Source: Cloacibacterium rupense (lineage in GTDB: Bacteria; Bacteroidota; Bacteroidia; Flavobacteriales; Weeksellaceae). From it: DNA of 64,000 bases. Within the stretch, counting starts at the first letter, position 1; the number at the start of each line of letters is the position of its first letter. A program made the translations under genes and the position numbers. Below the pieces are notes generated by a model. It did no database searches, had not been told where the DNA came from, and saw only the letters and a program-made list of their open reading frames with translations. Below, in pieces: positions 8,601-16,408 of the stretch. The stretch covers positions 69,298 to 133,297 of the forward strand of contig NZ_BMLV01000006.1 in NCBI RefSeq assembly GCF_014645495.1, in the 5' to 3' direction.

Positions 8601-9593
8601 ATGGAATCTCTTTCAAACATCAATGCCAATCGTTACCAATCAGAAGTTCAATACCGCTTTTGCGGAAAAACAGGATTGCTCCTCCCTCAACTTTCCTTAG
8701 GCCTTTGGCATAATTTCGGCGAAGTAGATGATGCACAAGAAGCCTTAAAAATGCTCTCATTTGCATTTGACCACGGAATTACTCATTTCGATTTAGCAAA
8801 CAACTACGGAACTCCTTTCGGAAGTGCTGAAAAAAATTTCGGACATATCCTTAAAAAACATTTTGCTGGCTATAGAGACGAAATGCTCATCAGCACCAAA
8901 GCAGGGCATAGAATGTGGGACGGCCCTTATGGAGATGGTGGCTCCAGAAAAAACTTAATGGCGAGTATAGACCAAAGCCTCAAAAGAATGCAATTAGACT
9001 ACGTAGATATTTTCTACTCTCACAGATATGATGAAAATACACCCATAGAAGAAACAATGAATGCTCTATCTGATATTGTAAAACAAGGTAAAGCTCTCTA
9101 TGTAGGCATCTCTAAATACCCTGAAGATAAAGCCCAAGAAGCTTATAAAATCTTAAAACAAAACGGCACCCCATGTACCATTTACCAAGGTCGATACAGC
9201 ATATTCTCTAAAGAAATAGAAACTGAGGTATTGCCATCTGCTGAAAAAAACGGAGTGGGATTCATTGGTTTCTCTCCCTTAGCTCAGGGATTGTTAAGTG
9301 ATAAATACCTACACGGTATTCCTGAAAAATCTAGGGCTGCCCTTTCTTATGGTTTTCTAAAAAAAGAACAAATTACCCAAGAAACGATTCTCAAAATTAC
9401 TCAACTTAATGCTCTGGCACAAAAACGTGGACAAACACTTGCTCAAATGGCTTTAGCATGGTGTTTCCAAAAAGAACAAGTGAATTCTGTAATCATCGGA
9501 ACCAGCTCTGTAAAACAATTACAAGACAATATTTCCGCACTCAAAAACCTCTCTTTTTCTAATGAAGAATTACAAATCATTGAGAATATTTAA
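8601..9593 (+). CDS. Aldo/keto reductase, YghZ-like (glyceraldehyde 3-phosphate reductase type)
   Basis: 330 residues. NADPH-dependent TIM-barrel reductase; YghZ-type members reduce L-glyceraldehyde 3-phosphate and methylglyoxal. Visible marks: LSLGLWHNFGEVDD, HFDLANNYGTPFGSAEKNFG carrying the catalytic Asp and Tyr, LISTKAGHRMWDGPYG (catalytic Lys; the MWDGPYG insert is typical of the YghZ branch), YVDIFYSHRYD (catalytic His), and the C-terminal VIIGTSSVKQLQDN nucleotide-binding loop. Full length, with its own promoter. Probably a cytoplasmic detoxification enzyme; the physiological substrate is inferred from the family. Confidence 0.9.
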   Translation: MESLSNINANRYQSEVQYRFCGKTGLLLPQLSLGLWHNFGEVDDAQEALKMLSFAFDHGITHFDLANNYGTPFGSAEKNFGHILKKHFAGYRDEMLISTKAGHRMWDGPYGDGGSRKNLMASIDQSLKRMQLDYVDIFYSHRYDENTPIEETMNALSDIVKQGKALYVGISKYPEDKAQEAYKILKQNGTPCTIYQGRYSIFSKEIETEVLPSAEKNGVGFIGFSPLAQGLLSDKYLHGIPEKSRAALSYGFLKKEQITQETILKITQLNALAQKRGQTLAQMALAWCFQKEQVNSVIIGTSSVKQLQDNISALKNLSFSNEELQIIENI

Positions 9594-9675
9594 TTTTAAA
9601 TAAACAAAATTACCAACCCAAACCAACTACTGTTTCCTTCTTTTTATTTATCTTTGGTTAACGATAACCATCTCT

Positions 9676-10449
9676 ATGAATACTACAGAACTAGAAACCC
9701 TCAAAAATCTTTCGCAGATGCTTATTGATAAATCTGCCGAATTAGATTACCTCGTCAATACCCAGAGAAAAATTCTCTCCTCTCTCTATATGACTTTGGT
9801 TGGAAATCTTAAATTAGAACTTCTAAATCTTCAGCTAGACATCCAATTTCTGCAAAGAAAAATTGAAGAAATTAACGCTTGTATCAATAAAAACGAAAAT
9901 CCAGACCTGAAACTCATAGACCTTAAAATCCAAATAGAATTAATAGAAACCAAAGAAAAAATTAATCAACAAACCGAATTATTAACAGCTGCCAAAGAAT
10001 TTTTACAAAATGTAAAACCTGTAGAAAACGAAAAAGAAATCAAATCCCTCTACAGCAAAATGGCTCATAAATTACACCCTGATGTAATCCCTGAATACAC
10101 AGAAGAGCATAAAATAGTTTGGGAACAAGTACAAAAAGCCTATCAAGAAAAAAATATAGAAAAATTAGAATCTCTACAATTGGTCTATGCTGACCTGCTC
10201 AATATCGAAATAAAACACACAGAAGAAAGCCTTGAAAAACAATTGCTAAAAGTAACATCTGAAATCAAAGAAATAGACCTAAAAATAGCTCAACTTTACC
10301 AAATTTTCCCTTTTGATATTGAAAAAAAACTATACAATGACGACTGGGTTTCTGAGCAAAATCAAGAAACCAATGAATGGATAAAACAACATCAAAATTA
10401 TTATCTACAACTCCAAAAAACATATCATCACTTAACCCATGGACTCTAA
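9676..10449 (+). CDS. Coiled-coil protein with a J-domain-like HPD segment
   Basis: 257 residues, cytoplasmic (no signal or membrane segment). Residues ~1-115 are long charged helices likely to form coiled coil. Residues ~119-177 (SLYSKMAHKLHPDV, then WEQVQKAYQEKNIEKLESL) look like helices II-III of a J domain, with the diagnostic His-Pro-Asp at 134-136, the loop by which J proteins stimulate Hsp70/DnaK. The usual helix I is not obvious. Residues ~180-257 are again helical. The gene overlaps the downstream HIRAN gene by 11 bp. A co-chaperone-like role is inference; no characterised family recognised. Confidence 0.75.
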   Translation: MNTTELETLKNLSQMLIDKSAELDYLVNTQRKILSSLYMTLVGNLKLELLNLQLDIQFLQRKIEEINACINKNENPDLKLIDLKIQIELIETKEKINQQTELLTAAKEFLQNVKPVENEKEIKSLYSKMAHKLHPDVIPEYTEEHKIVWEQVQKAYQEKNIEKLESLQLVYADLLNIEIKHTEESLEKQLLKVTSEIKEIDLKIAQLYQIFPFDIEKKLYNDDWVSEQNQETNEWIKQHQNYYLQLQKTYHHLTHGL

Positions 10450-10831
10450 TAAGCAACTAATCAATGTAAATCCCGGACTGGCACATCTCCTTGCAGGACA
10501 AAACTTTAATCTCGATGTTTTGCTTAAAGATATTTCTGTACTCAATACCGAAGTTGCAGGTACCTACTACCACCATCCCGAAAAATTTGCTCAAGACATC
10601 TCTCCAGAATCCATCATCACCTTAAAAAGAGAACCTCAAAACCAATTTGATGCACTGGCCATTGCCCTCTATTTCGGAGATTTAAAAATTGGCTACCTCC
10701 CAAAAGCAAAAAACGAAGTCATCGCCAATCTCATGGATGCCGGAAAGCAATTCTCCGCCAAAGTAAAACAAAAAACCATTCATTCTGACTATAATTTACA
10801 ACTAGACATAGAAGTTTTTATGAAAGGTTGA
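10439..10831 (+). CDS. Stand-alone HIRAN domain protein
   Basis: 130 residues. Residues ~35-128 are a HIRAN domain: LNTEVAGTYYHHP, then the signature TLKREPQNQFDALAIAL (residues ~61-77) and LKIGYLPKAKNEVIANLMD. HIRAN modules, best known from HLTF-type helicases, bind DNA ends or damaged DNA; bacterial single-domain forms are poorly studied. The ATG lies inside the last codons of the J-domain-like gene (11-bp overlap), a sign of translational coupling, so the two products probably act together. Confidence 0.85.
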   Translation: MDSNKQLINVNPGLAHLLAGQNFNLDVLLKDISVLNTEVAGTYYHHPEKFAQDISPESIITLKREPQNQFDALAIALYFGDLKIGYLPKAKNEVIANLMDAGKQFSAKVKQKTIHSDYNLQLDIEVFMKG

Positions 10832-10880
10832 TGACTATTTTTATAATAAATTTTAGAACAAAACATTTACCATATCAAAG

Positions 10881-11001
10881 GCATAGATAATGTATGGATA
10901 AAGCATAGATAGTGTATGGATAGTGCATGAAAAATGCATGGCAAATGTATAGCTCATGTATGGTTGAAGTATAGCTGATGTATGAATCATGTATGAAAAA
11001 A
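10881..11001 (+). repeat. 11-bp tandem array, eleven units
   Basis: The hexamer GYATRR (GTATGG, GCATAG, GTATGA and so on) recurs at 10881, 10892, 10903, 10914, 10925, 10936, 10947, 10958, 10969, 10980 and 10991, spaced exactly 11 bp each time. The five bases between hexamers vary. The period equals about one DNA helical turn and is not a multiple of three, so it is not coding. Confidence 0.85.
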
Positions 11002-11124
11002 AAAGACCCACTTCTACCAATCTATTCTCCTAGGTCAATTCATACAAAACCTACTCTAAACGACTCCCTAAAAATCATTCACCACGAATCCAAGAAAATC
11101 ATAATACAAATCAACAAAATTCCT

Positions 11125-11132
11125 TATTTTTG
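11125..11132 (+). promoter_or_regulatory. Putative -7 element of ffh
   Basis: TATTTTTG, a match to TAnnTTTG, 21 bp before the ffh ATG at 11154. The 11-bp array ends about 125 bp upstream. Confidence 0.45.
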
Positions 11133-11153
11133 CACATCTTAAAATCATAAACT

Positions 11154-12521
11154 ATGTTTAATAGTCTTCAGGACAAGCTAGATAAAGCGTTACAAAACCT
11201 ACAAGGACGCGGTAAAATTACAGAAATCAACGTAGCAGAAACGGTGAAAGAAATTCGCCGTGCATTGGTAGATGCCGATGTAAACTACAAAGTAGCCAAG
11301 GACCTTACCAAAAGAGTACAAGACAAAGCATTAGGTCAAAACGTACTTACCTCTATCACTCCTGGGCAATTAATGACCAAAATTGTTCATGATGAATTGG
11401 TAGAACTCATGGGTCGTACCCAAGAAGGAATCAACCTTTCGGCCAACCCTACCATCATCCTCATTGCAGGTTTACAAGGTTCTGGTAAGACCACTTTCTC
11501 TGGTAAGTTGGCTAATTACCTAAAGTCAAAGAGAAATAAAAAACCATTATTAGTAGCCTGTGATGTTTACAGACCTGCTGCAATAGACCAGTTAACGGTA
11601 TTAGCAGACCAAGTAGGGGTAACCATCTACAAAGAAATAGAAAACAAAAACCCAGTAGAAATCTCAGAAAACGCCATCCAATTTGCTAAAGAAAATAAGC
11701 ATGATGTAGTGATTATAGATACTGCAGGTCGTCTAGCCATAGACGAAAACATGATGAACGAGATAAGAAACGTTCACCAAGCAGTAAAACCTACCGAAAC
11801 ACTCTTTGTAGTAGATGCCATGACCGGTCAAGATGCAGTGAATACCGCTCTAGCCTTTAACCACGTTCTAGACTACAATGGGGTAGTTCTTACCAAATTA
11901 GACGGTGATACCAGAGGTGGTGCTGCGCTTACCATTCGCTCTGTAGTGAGTAAACCAATCAAATTTATCTCTACTGGAGAAAAAATGGAAGCCCTAGACC
12001 TTTTCTACCCAGAAAGAATGGCAGACAGAATCTTGGGGATGGGTGACGTGGTTTCCTTGGTAGAAAGAGCTCAGGAACAATTTGATGAAGAAGAAGCAAA
12101 GAAATTACACAAAAAAATCGCTAAAAACGAATTCGGTTTTGATGATTTCTTAAAACAAATTCAACAAATCAAGAAAATGGGTAACATGAAAGACCTTATG
12201 GGGATGTTACCAGGCGTAGGAAAAGCCATAAAAGATGTTGACATCAATGATGATGCTTTCAAACACATAGAAGCCATCATTCATTCTATGACACCAGACG
12301 AAAGAAGGAGACCTTCTATCATAGATATGAATCGTAAAAAAAGAATTGCCAGAGGTAGCGGTAGAAAATTAGATGAAGTAAACGCCTTGATGAAACAATT
12401 CGAACAAATGGGCAAAATGATGAAGATGATGCAAGGCCCACAAGGAAAACAACTGATGCAAATGATGGGCAAAGGAATGCCTAATATGCCAGGAATGGGA
12501 GGTAACCTTTTCGGCAAATAA
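11154..12521 (+). CDS. ffh: Signal recognition particle protein Ffh
   Basis: 455 residues, full length. GTPase subunit of the bacterial signal recognition particle, which binds signal sequences of nascent membrane proteins and targets ribosomes to FtsY. Order: N domain (1-95), G domain with P-loop GLQGSGKTT (~106-114), DVYRPAA, DTAGR, TKLDGDTRGG, then the methionine-rich M domain (from ~300) ending MMGKGMPNMPGMGG, which binds signal peptides and 4.5S RNA (RIARGSG motif). Own promoter and a strong terminator, so it is probably monocistronic. Confidence 0.98.
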   Translation: MFNSLQDKLDKALQNLQGRGKITEINVAETVKEIRRALVDADVNYKVAKDLTKRVQDKALGQNVLTSITPGQLMTKIVHDELVELMGRTQEGINLSANPTIILIAGLQGSGKTTFSGKLANYLKSKRNKKPLLVACDVYRPAAIDQLTVLADQVGVTIYKEIENKNPVEISENAIQFAKENKHDVVIIDTAGRLAIDENMMNEIRNVHQAVKPTETLFVVDAMTGQDAVNTALAFNHVLDYNGVVLTKLDGDTRGGAALTIRSVVSKPIKFISTGEKMEALDLFYPERMADRILGMGDVVSLVERAQEQFDEEEAKKLHKKIAKNEFGFDDFLKQIQQIKKMGNMKDLMGMLPGVGKAIKDVDINDDAFKHIEAIIHSMTPDERRRPSIIDMNRKKRIARGSGRKLDEVNALMKQFEQMGKMMKMMQGPQGKQLMQMMGKGMPNMPGMGGNLFGK

Positions 12522-12550
12522 AATGTAATTCAAATTATATAATAATCTAA

Positions 12551-12579
12551 AACGCTTCTATTTTCTAGAAGCGTTTTTT
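12551..12579 (+). terminator. Rho-independent terminator of ffh
   Basis: Stem AACGCTTCTA (12551-12560), loop, TAGAAGCGTT (12566-12575), followed by T residues. The A-rich left flank also gives a T-run on the minus strand, so it can serve the convergent beta-barrel gene too. Confidence 0.85.
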
Positions 12580-12584
12580 GTCTA

Positions 12585-13088
12585 TTATTTTAATCTATAT
12601 CCTAAGCCGATACTTAGATAATTGATTTTTGCAGAATAATTTGAAGACGAATTTTCTAGGTGGTTATTCAATTGTATAGAATATCTAGCCTCTAATAAAA
12701 ACTTATTATTGATATCATAACCTAATCCTAGCCCAAGTCCAAAATTTAACGCATTAAAACCCTCTGGAACCTCCTCAAGATCAAACATTAGTTGTGGCCC
12801 AGCTTGTAAATTAAATTTATCTGCTACATAAAACTTAGCAATCAGTGGAATTTGCAAAGCATTACCATCTTCATTTCCTATTAAATTTACTGCTGGTTGA
12901 AATTTAAATTTTTCATTCCCAAACTCACCAAATAAACCTACATAATATCCTGACTTTGTCTCAGAACCTTTCATATCCAGAAGTTTTACTTTAGCATTCA
13001 AAGACAAAAAACCTGCATTTACACCAAAATGTTGAGCATTCACCACTCCAAAAAGAGCTAATACTCCTACTAAAAATAGTTTCTTCAT
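12585..13088 (-). CDS. Outer-membrane beta-barrel (porin-like) protein
   Basis: 167 residues. Signal peptide MKKLFLVGVLALFGVVNAQ, then alternating amphipathic strands (LGLGLGYDINNKFLLEARY, LSIGLGYRLK with aromatic-rich C-terminus), the small 8-strand OMP beta-barrel family common in Bacteroidota. No catalytic residues. It is a tandem relative of the gene at 13157: the signal peptides are nearly identical although the barrels differ. A terminator lies between the two, so they are separate transcripts. Function unknown. Confidence 0.85.
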   Translation of the reverse strand: MKKLFLVGVLALFGVVNAQHFGVNAGFLSLNAKVKLLDMKGSETKSGYYVGLFGEFGNEKFKFQPAVNLIGNEDGNALQIPLIAKFYVADKFNLQAGPQLMFDLEEVPEGFNALNFGLGLGLGYDINNKFLLEARYSIQLNNHLENSSSNYSAKINYLSIGLGYRLK

Positions 13089-13112
13089 AATAATATTGGT
13101 TTTGATTAAAAA

Positions 13113-13138
13113 AAATCTCTCGCAATAACGAGAGATTT
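13113..13138 (-). terminator. Terminator of the upstream beta-barrel gene
   Basis: On the minus strand AAATCTCTCG, a six-base loop, CGAGAGATTT and then a T-run; it sits between the two beta-barrel genes. Confidence 0.8.
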
Positions 13139-13156
13139 GATTATTTTTCTGTTCAA

Positions 13157-13681
13157 TTATTTACCAAAAGTAAAAGCATAACCTAAGTTAATTGATGAAA
13201 TTGAATTTCCATCTTTACTCATTCCTTTATATCCTAAATAGAGTTCACTCGAATTAAATTTGTAACCAATTTTAGGTTGATAATAAATTGCACCTGAGTC
13301 ACCTCCATTACTTTCTGTGAAAAAAGCGTAGCCCAAATCTCCACCTATGAAGAAATTTGGAGAAATAGCGTATTCTGCAGTTGCAGCTAAAGGAATAATA
13401 CCATAACCTTCAGTTTCAACAGAAACAGTTCCATAACCTGGAAGAATATAGCTGTACGTTTTTCCTCCTGTATAATATGAATATCCTGTTGTAACACCTG
13501 CTTTAAAGTTTTCTGCCAAATCCCATACATAAGCAACATCTGCTCCAATATTAAGGTTTGATGAATCAGCTAAATCACCTACTGGTAATCCTACATGAGC
13601 TCCAATCTTAAAATTCCCTGTTGTTTGAGCATTCATAGCTCCAAAAAGTGCTAATGCACCTACTAAAAATAGTTTTTTCAT
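13157..13681 (-). CDS. Outer-membrane beta-barrel protein
   Basis: 174 residues. Signal peptide MKKLFLVGALALFGAMNAQ followed by strands rich in Gly and aromatics (HVGLPVGDLADSSNLNIGAD, FFIGGDLGYAFF, INLGYAFTFGK). Same broad family as the 12585 gene and partly similar in its first 20 residues, but with different strand lengths; the final Phe-Gly-Lys lacks the classic terminal aromatic. Probably a small channel or structural protein in the outer membrane. Has its own promoter and terminator. Confidence 0.85.
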   Translation of the reverse strand: MKKLFLVGALALFGAMNAQTTGNFKIGAHVGLPVGDLADSSNLNIGADVAYVWDLAENFKAGVTTGYSYYTGGKTYSYILPGYGTVSVETEGYGIIPLAATAEYAISPNFFIGGDLGYAFFTESNGGDSGAIYYQPKIGYKFNSSELYLGYKGMSKDGNSISSINLGYAFTFGK

Positions 13682-13705
13682 AATGTTATTAATTTAAATC
13701 ATGTA

Positions 13706-13738
13706 CAAAAGTAAAAATATTCTTTAAACATTAACAAA
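13706..13738 (-). promoter_or_regulatory. Promoter of the 13157 beta-barrel gene
   Basis: Minus strand TACTTTTG at 13713-13706 about 25 bp before the ATG, with TTTG at 13738-13735 separated by 21 bp, slightly longer than the optimum. Confidence 0.45.
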
Positions 13739-13807
13739 TTATTAACATTATTTTTTGTTATGTTAAATAAAATGAGGACTTTAAACTCATTGTGGAAATG
13801 TGGATAA

Positions 13808-14767
13808 CTACTCTTCTCTTTGTCTTTTTTCCTCTGCGTTGTAAGCCAAAATAATCTTTTTTACCACAGGATGGCGTACCACATCTTCTTCAGTAAGGTG
13901 TACAAAACCAATTTCGGGAACATTTTTTAAGATACGCATTGCTTCTTTCAGTCCAGAATGCATTTTCGGTGGTAAATCTACTTGCGAAGGATCTCCAGTG
14001 ATAATAAATTTAGCATTCATCCCCATTCTGGTGAGAAACATTTTCATCTGAGAATGGGTTGTATTTTGTGCTTCGTCTAGAATTACGAAGGCTTCATCTA
14101 ATGTTCTACCACGCATAAATGCTAAAGGCGCTACTTCTATCACCTTTTTTTCCATAAAACCTTCAAGTTTTTCATGGGGAATCATATCGCGCAGAGCATC
14201 GTATAAAGGTTGTAAATAAGGGTCTAATTTTTCCTTTAAATCACCTGGCAAAAAACCTAAACTTTCGCCTGCTTCTACTGCTGGTCTGGTTAGAATAATT
14301 CTTTTGACTTCTTTATCTCTAAGTGCACGAACTGCCAAAGCGACACTGGTATAGGTTTTACCGGTTCCGGCTGGTCCGATTGCAAAAACCATATCTTTCT
14401 TTTCAGATTCTTTCACCAGTTTCTTCAGATTGGTGGTTTTGGCTTTTATGACTTTACCATTTACGCCTTTTACAATAATATCTTGGTCAAAAACCAATTG
14501 TTTCTCTGCTTCATCTTTTATTTTTAAAATGCTTTCTAGCTCTTTCAATTCTATAGAGTTATTTTTAGAAATATAACTCACTATATCTTCTAATTTTTGC
14601 TTAAAAACATCTAAAGTTTCTTGGTTGCCCATCGCAAAAATAAATTGATCTCTGCCTGTAATTTTAAGGGTAGGAAAGCTAGATTTTATCAGATTAAAAA
14701 ACTGATTGTTAACACCATAAAAAATTTTGGTATTAATGCCGGAGATTTCATAGGTTAGTTCGTACAA
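13808..14767 (-). CDS. PhoH family ATPase
   Basis: 319 residues. PhoH-like P-loop ATPase/RNA-binding protein thought to act in RNA metabolism and stress. Marks: P-loop GPAGTGKT (131-138), TRPAVEAGESLGFLPGD, LDPYLQPLYDAL, Walker B VILDEAQNTT (~228-237), and ITGDPSQVDLP. The N-terminal ~90 residues are the usual accessory domain. The start is TTG at 14767: the upstream frame is closed by a stop and the next Met is residue 46. Divergent from the SAM hydrolase gene. Despite the name, nothing here shows phosphate control. Confidence 0.93.
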   Translation of the reverse strand: MYELTYEISGINTKIFYGVNNQFFNLIKSSFPTLKITGRDQFIFAMGNQETLDVFKQKLEDIVSYISKNNSIELKELESILKIKDEAEKQLVFDQDIIVKGVNGKVIKAKTTNLKKLVKESEKKDMVFAIGPAGTGKTYTSVALAVRALRDKEVKRIILTRPAVEAGESLGFLPGDLKEKLDPYLQPLYDALRDMIPHEKLEGFMEKKVIEVAPLAFMRGRTLDEAFVILDEAQNTTHSQMKMFLTRMGMNAKFIITGDPSQVDLPPKMHSGLKEAMRILKNVPEIGFVHLTEEDVVRHPVVKKIILAYNAEEKRQREE

Positions 14768-14810
14768 GATATTCTGTTTTTAAAAATTTTATCTTACCAA
14801 AAATAAGCAA

Positions 14811-14818
14811 TATCTTTG
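14811..14818 (+). promoter_or_regulatory. Putative -7 element of the SAM hydrolase gene
   Basis: TATCTTTG, an exact TAnnTTTG match, 28 bp before the ATG at 14847, with a T-rich -33 region. Confidence 0.5.
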
Positions 14819-14846
14819 TTTTTTCAAACATTTATTTCATTAAAAA

Positions 14847-15674
14847 ATGCCAATAATTACTTTAACTTCAGATTATGGAACAGTGGACCACAGAGTTGCG
14901 GCAATTAAAGGCAATATCATACAGCTGAATCCTGATGCCAGAATCATTGACATCACTCATGAGATAGGCGCATACAACCTGCTACAAACCGCATATATTG
15001 TAAGAAATGCTTATGTAAACTTCCCAAAAGAAAGTATCCATATCATTTCTGTGGACAGTTTTTTTCATAAAGACCGAAAAAATATTTTAGTAAAAGCAGA
15101 CGGTCATTACTTTATTTCAGCAGACAATGGTTTGCTCAGCCTTATTTTTTATGATTTAAAACCAGAAGCCATCTATGAAATCACCATCAATAACAGATTT
15201 GATGATGATGTGAAGTTTGCCAGTATAGATATCTATACACCTGTAGCGGCACACCTTAGCAATGGAGGTTTACCCGAACTTATTGGCAGAAAAATTAAGA
15301 ATTACAAAGAAATTACCTTCCCAAAACCTTATTTCAATGAAGCTGAAAAAATCTTGATTGGTGAAGTAATGTATATAGACAATTTTGGCAATTGTGTAAC
15401 CAATATTTCTAGAAATTTATTTGAAAAAACGGTGGTTAATTTTGAAAACTATGAAATTAACATCAGAAATATTTTACTCAAAAACATTCATAGAAAATAC
15501 ACCGATATCGTGACGGATTGGGAAAAAGAAACCGAGTATCACGGCAAAGCATCTGCTATTTTTAACGAACAAGATTTATTAGAAATCTCCATTTACAAAG
15601 GCACCAATAAAAACGGAGCCAATACTCTTTTCGGTTTAAAAGTAGGAGACAAAATTTATGTTCAGTTTGAATGA
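14847..15674 (+). CDS. S-adenosyl-L-methionine hydroxide adenosyltransferase (DUF62 family)
   Basis: 275 residues. Family related to chlorinase/fluorinase; ordinary members hydrolyse SAM to adenosine and methionine. Marks: N-terminal IITLTSDYGTVDHRVAAIKG with the SAM-contacting Asp, IIDITHEIGAYNLLQTAY, HIISVDSFF, FISADNGLLSLI, and in the second domain YIDNFGNCVTNIS. Head of a co-directional run towards hemJ, gldF and gldG. A halogenase role is unlikely in a housekeeping context like this. Confidence 0.9.
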   Translation: MPIITLTSDYGTVDHRVAAIKGNIIQLNPDARIIDITHEIGAYNLLQTAYIVRNAYVNFPKESIHIISVDSFFHKDRKNILVKADGHYFISADNGLLSLIFYDLKPEAIYEITINNRFDDDVKFASIDIYTPVAAHLSNGGLPELIGRKIKNYKEITFPKPYFNEAEKILIGEVMYIDNFGNCVTNISRNLFEKTVVNFENYEINIRNILLKNIHRKYTDIVTDWEKETEYHGKASAIFNEQDLLEISIYKGTNKNGANTLFGLKVGDKIYVQFE

Positions 15675-15761
15675 TGATGGATGATGGATGTTAGAAGATG
15701 GGTGATAAAAATTTTAATTAAAAATAAATCAAAAATCGTAAATCGTAAATCGTAAATTACT
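15675..15761 (+). repeat. Intergenic short-motif array (GATGGATG left half, AATCGTA right half)
   Basis: Directly after the SAM hydrolase stop come GATG-rich repeats (GATGATGGATGATGGATG), an AT hinge, then three perfect tandem AATCGTA units at 15734, 15741 and 15748, ending 7 bp before the hemJ ATG. Same left-half/right-half layout as the array at 16326. Confidence 0.7.
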
Positions 15762-16325
15762 ATGACTTATTTAATTATAAAAGCATTGCACATTATCTTT
15801 ATGGTTAGCTACTTTGCGGGTATTTTTTACCTTGTGAGGATTTTTGTGTATTATAAAGATACAGACGATTTTGAATCGCCGAAAAAAGAAGTATTAAGAG
15901 AACAATATGTTTTTATGGCTAGAAGATTATGGAATATCATCACCGTACCCGCATTTGTTTTGATGACCGTTTTCGGAATTTGGATGCTGTTTTATTACTA
16001 TCCTGAATTCCCATTATTAACGATAACTAATTCATTACATTGGTTTTACGTAAAAGCAATATTTCTAATCGGATTGTTCATCTATCATTACTGGTGTTGG
16101 AAAAAAGTTTTAGAAATTAAAAACCTCAACGGAAAAGAATTACCAACCGCCAATCTTAAATTAAGACAAAGCAACGAAATAGCTACATTCTTGCTATTTT
16201 TAGTAGTATTTGTAGCGATTTTAAAATCTCTTGCATTAGAATATTGGTGGCAATTAATTGTAGGATTTTTCGTTATAGTCTTTGTCATTATGATGACGGT
16301 AAAAATAGTGAATAAGAAAAAATAA
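15762..16325 (+). CDS. hemJ: Protoporphyrinogen oxidase HemJ
   Basis: 187 residues with four to five membrane helices. HemJ oxidises protoporphyrinogen IX to protoporphyrin IX in heme synthesis in many bacteria lacking HemY/HemG. Marks: IIKALHIIFMVSYFAGIFYLVRIFVYY with the conserved His of helix 1, FVMARRLWNIITVPAF, HWFYVKAIFLIGLFIYHYWC with the second conserved His, and LRQSNEIATFLLF. Other heme genes are not in the window. It lies between the SAM hydrolase and gldF, with short-motif arrays on both sides. Confidence 0.88.
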   Translation: MTYLIIKALHIIFMVSYFAGIFYLVRIFVYYKDTDDFESPKKEVLREQYVFMARRLWNIITVPAFVLMTVFGIWMLFYYYPEFPLLTITNSLHWFYVKAIFLIGLFIYHYWCWKKVLEIKNLNGKELPTANLKLRQSNEIATFLLFLVVFVAILKSLALEYWWQLIVGFFVIVFVIMMTVKIVNKKK

Positions 16326-16408
16326 ATTTTTGCTGGATGCAGGATGTTTGATGTAGGTTGAAATCCTTAGAAAACATCTAACACCTATCATCTAACACCC
16401 AACAAATT
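16326..16408 (+). repeat. Intergenic short-motif array (palindromic halves) before gldF
   Basis: Left half GGATGTTTGATGTAGGTTG (16342-16360) and right half made of CATCTAACACC and CATCTAACACCC (16374-16401) are imperfect reverse complements around an AT hinge. The right half ends 5 bp before the gldF ATG. Confidence 0.7.

Larger units (their letters stand above)
10832..11153 (+). other. Intergenic region between the HIRAN gene and ffh
   Basis: 322 bp without a credible gene. It contains the 11-bp tandem array (10881-11001), an AT-rich stretch and the ffh promoter. I see no RNA-gene fold or terminator hairpin after the HIRAN gene. Confidence 0.8.

Noticed and set aside
8452-8700. Frame overlapping the start of the aldo/keto reductase gene
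   Set aside because: It overlaps a clear family member in another frame and has no homology-like motif.
10881-11001. CRISPR array
   Set aside because: The unit is 11 bp with 5-bp variable linkers; CRISPR repeats and spacers are each over 20 bp, and no cas gene is present.
12281-12517. Minus-strand frame opposite the Ffh M domain
   Set aside because: Antisense shadow of the methionine-rich region; composition (Pro/Ile/Cys) is not that of a protein and it has no promoter.
13808-14767. Phosphate-starvation role for PhoH
   Set aside because: The name is historical; no Pho-box or phosphate genes are visible nearby.
14847-15674. Halogenase (fluorinase/chlorinase) activity
   Set aside because: The housekeeping context and ordinary DUF62 features fit SAM hydrolysis; no halometabolite genes are present.
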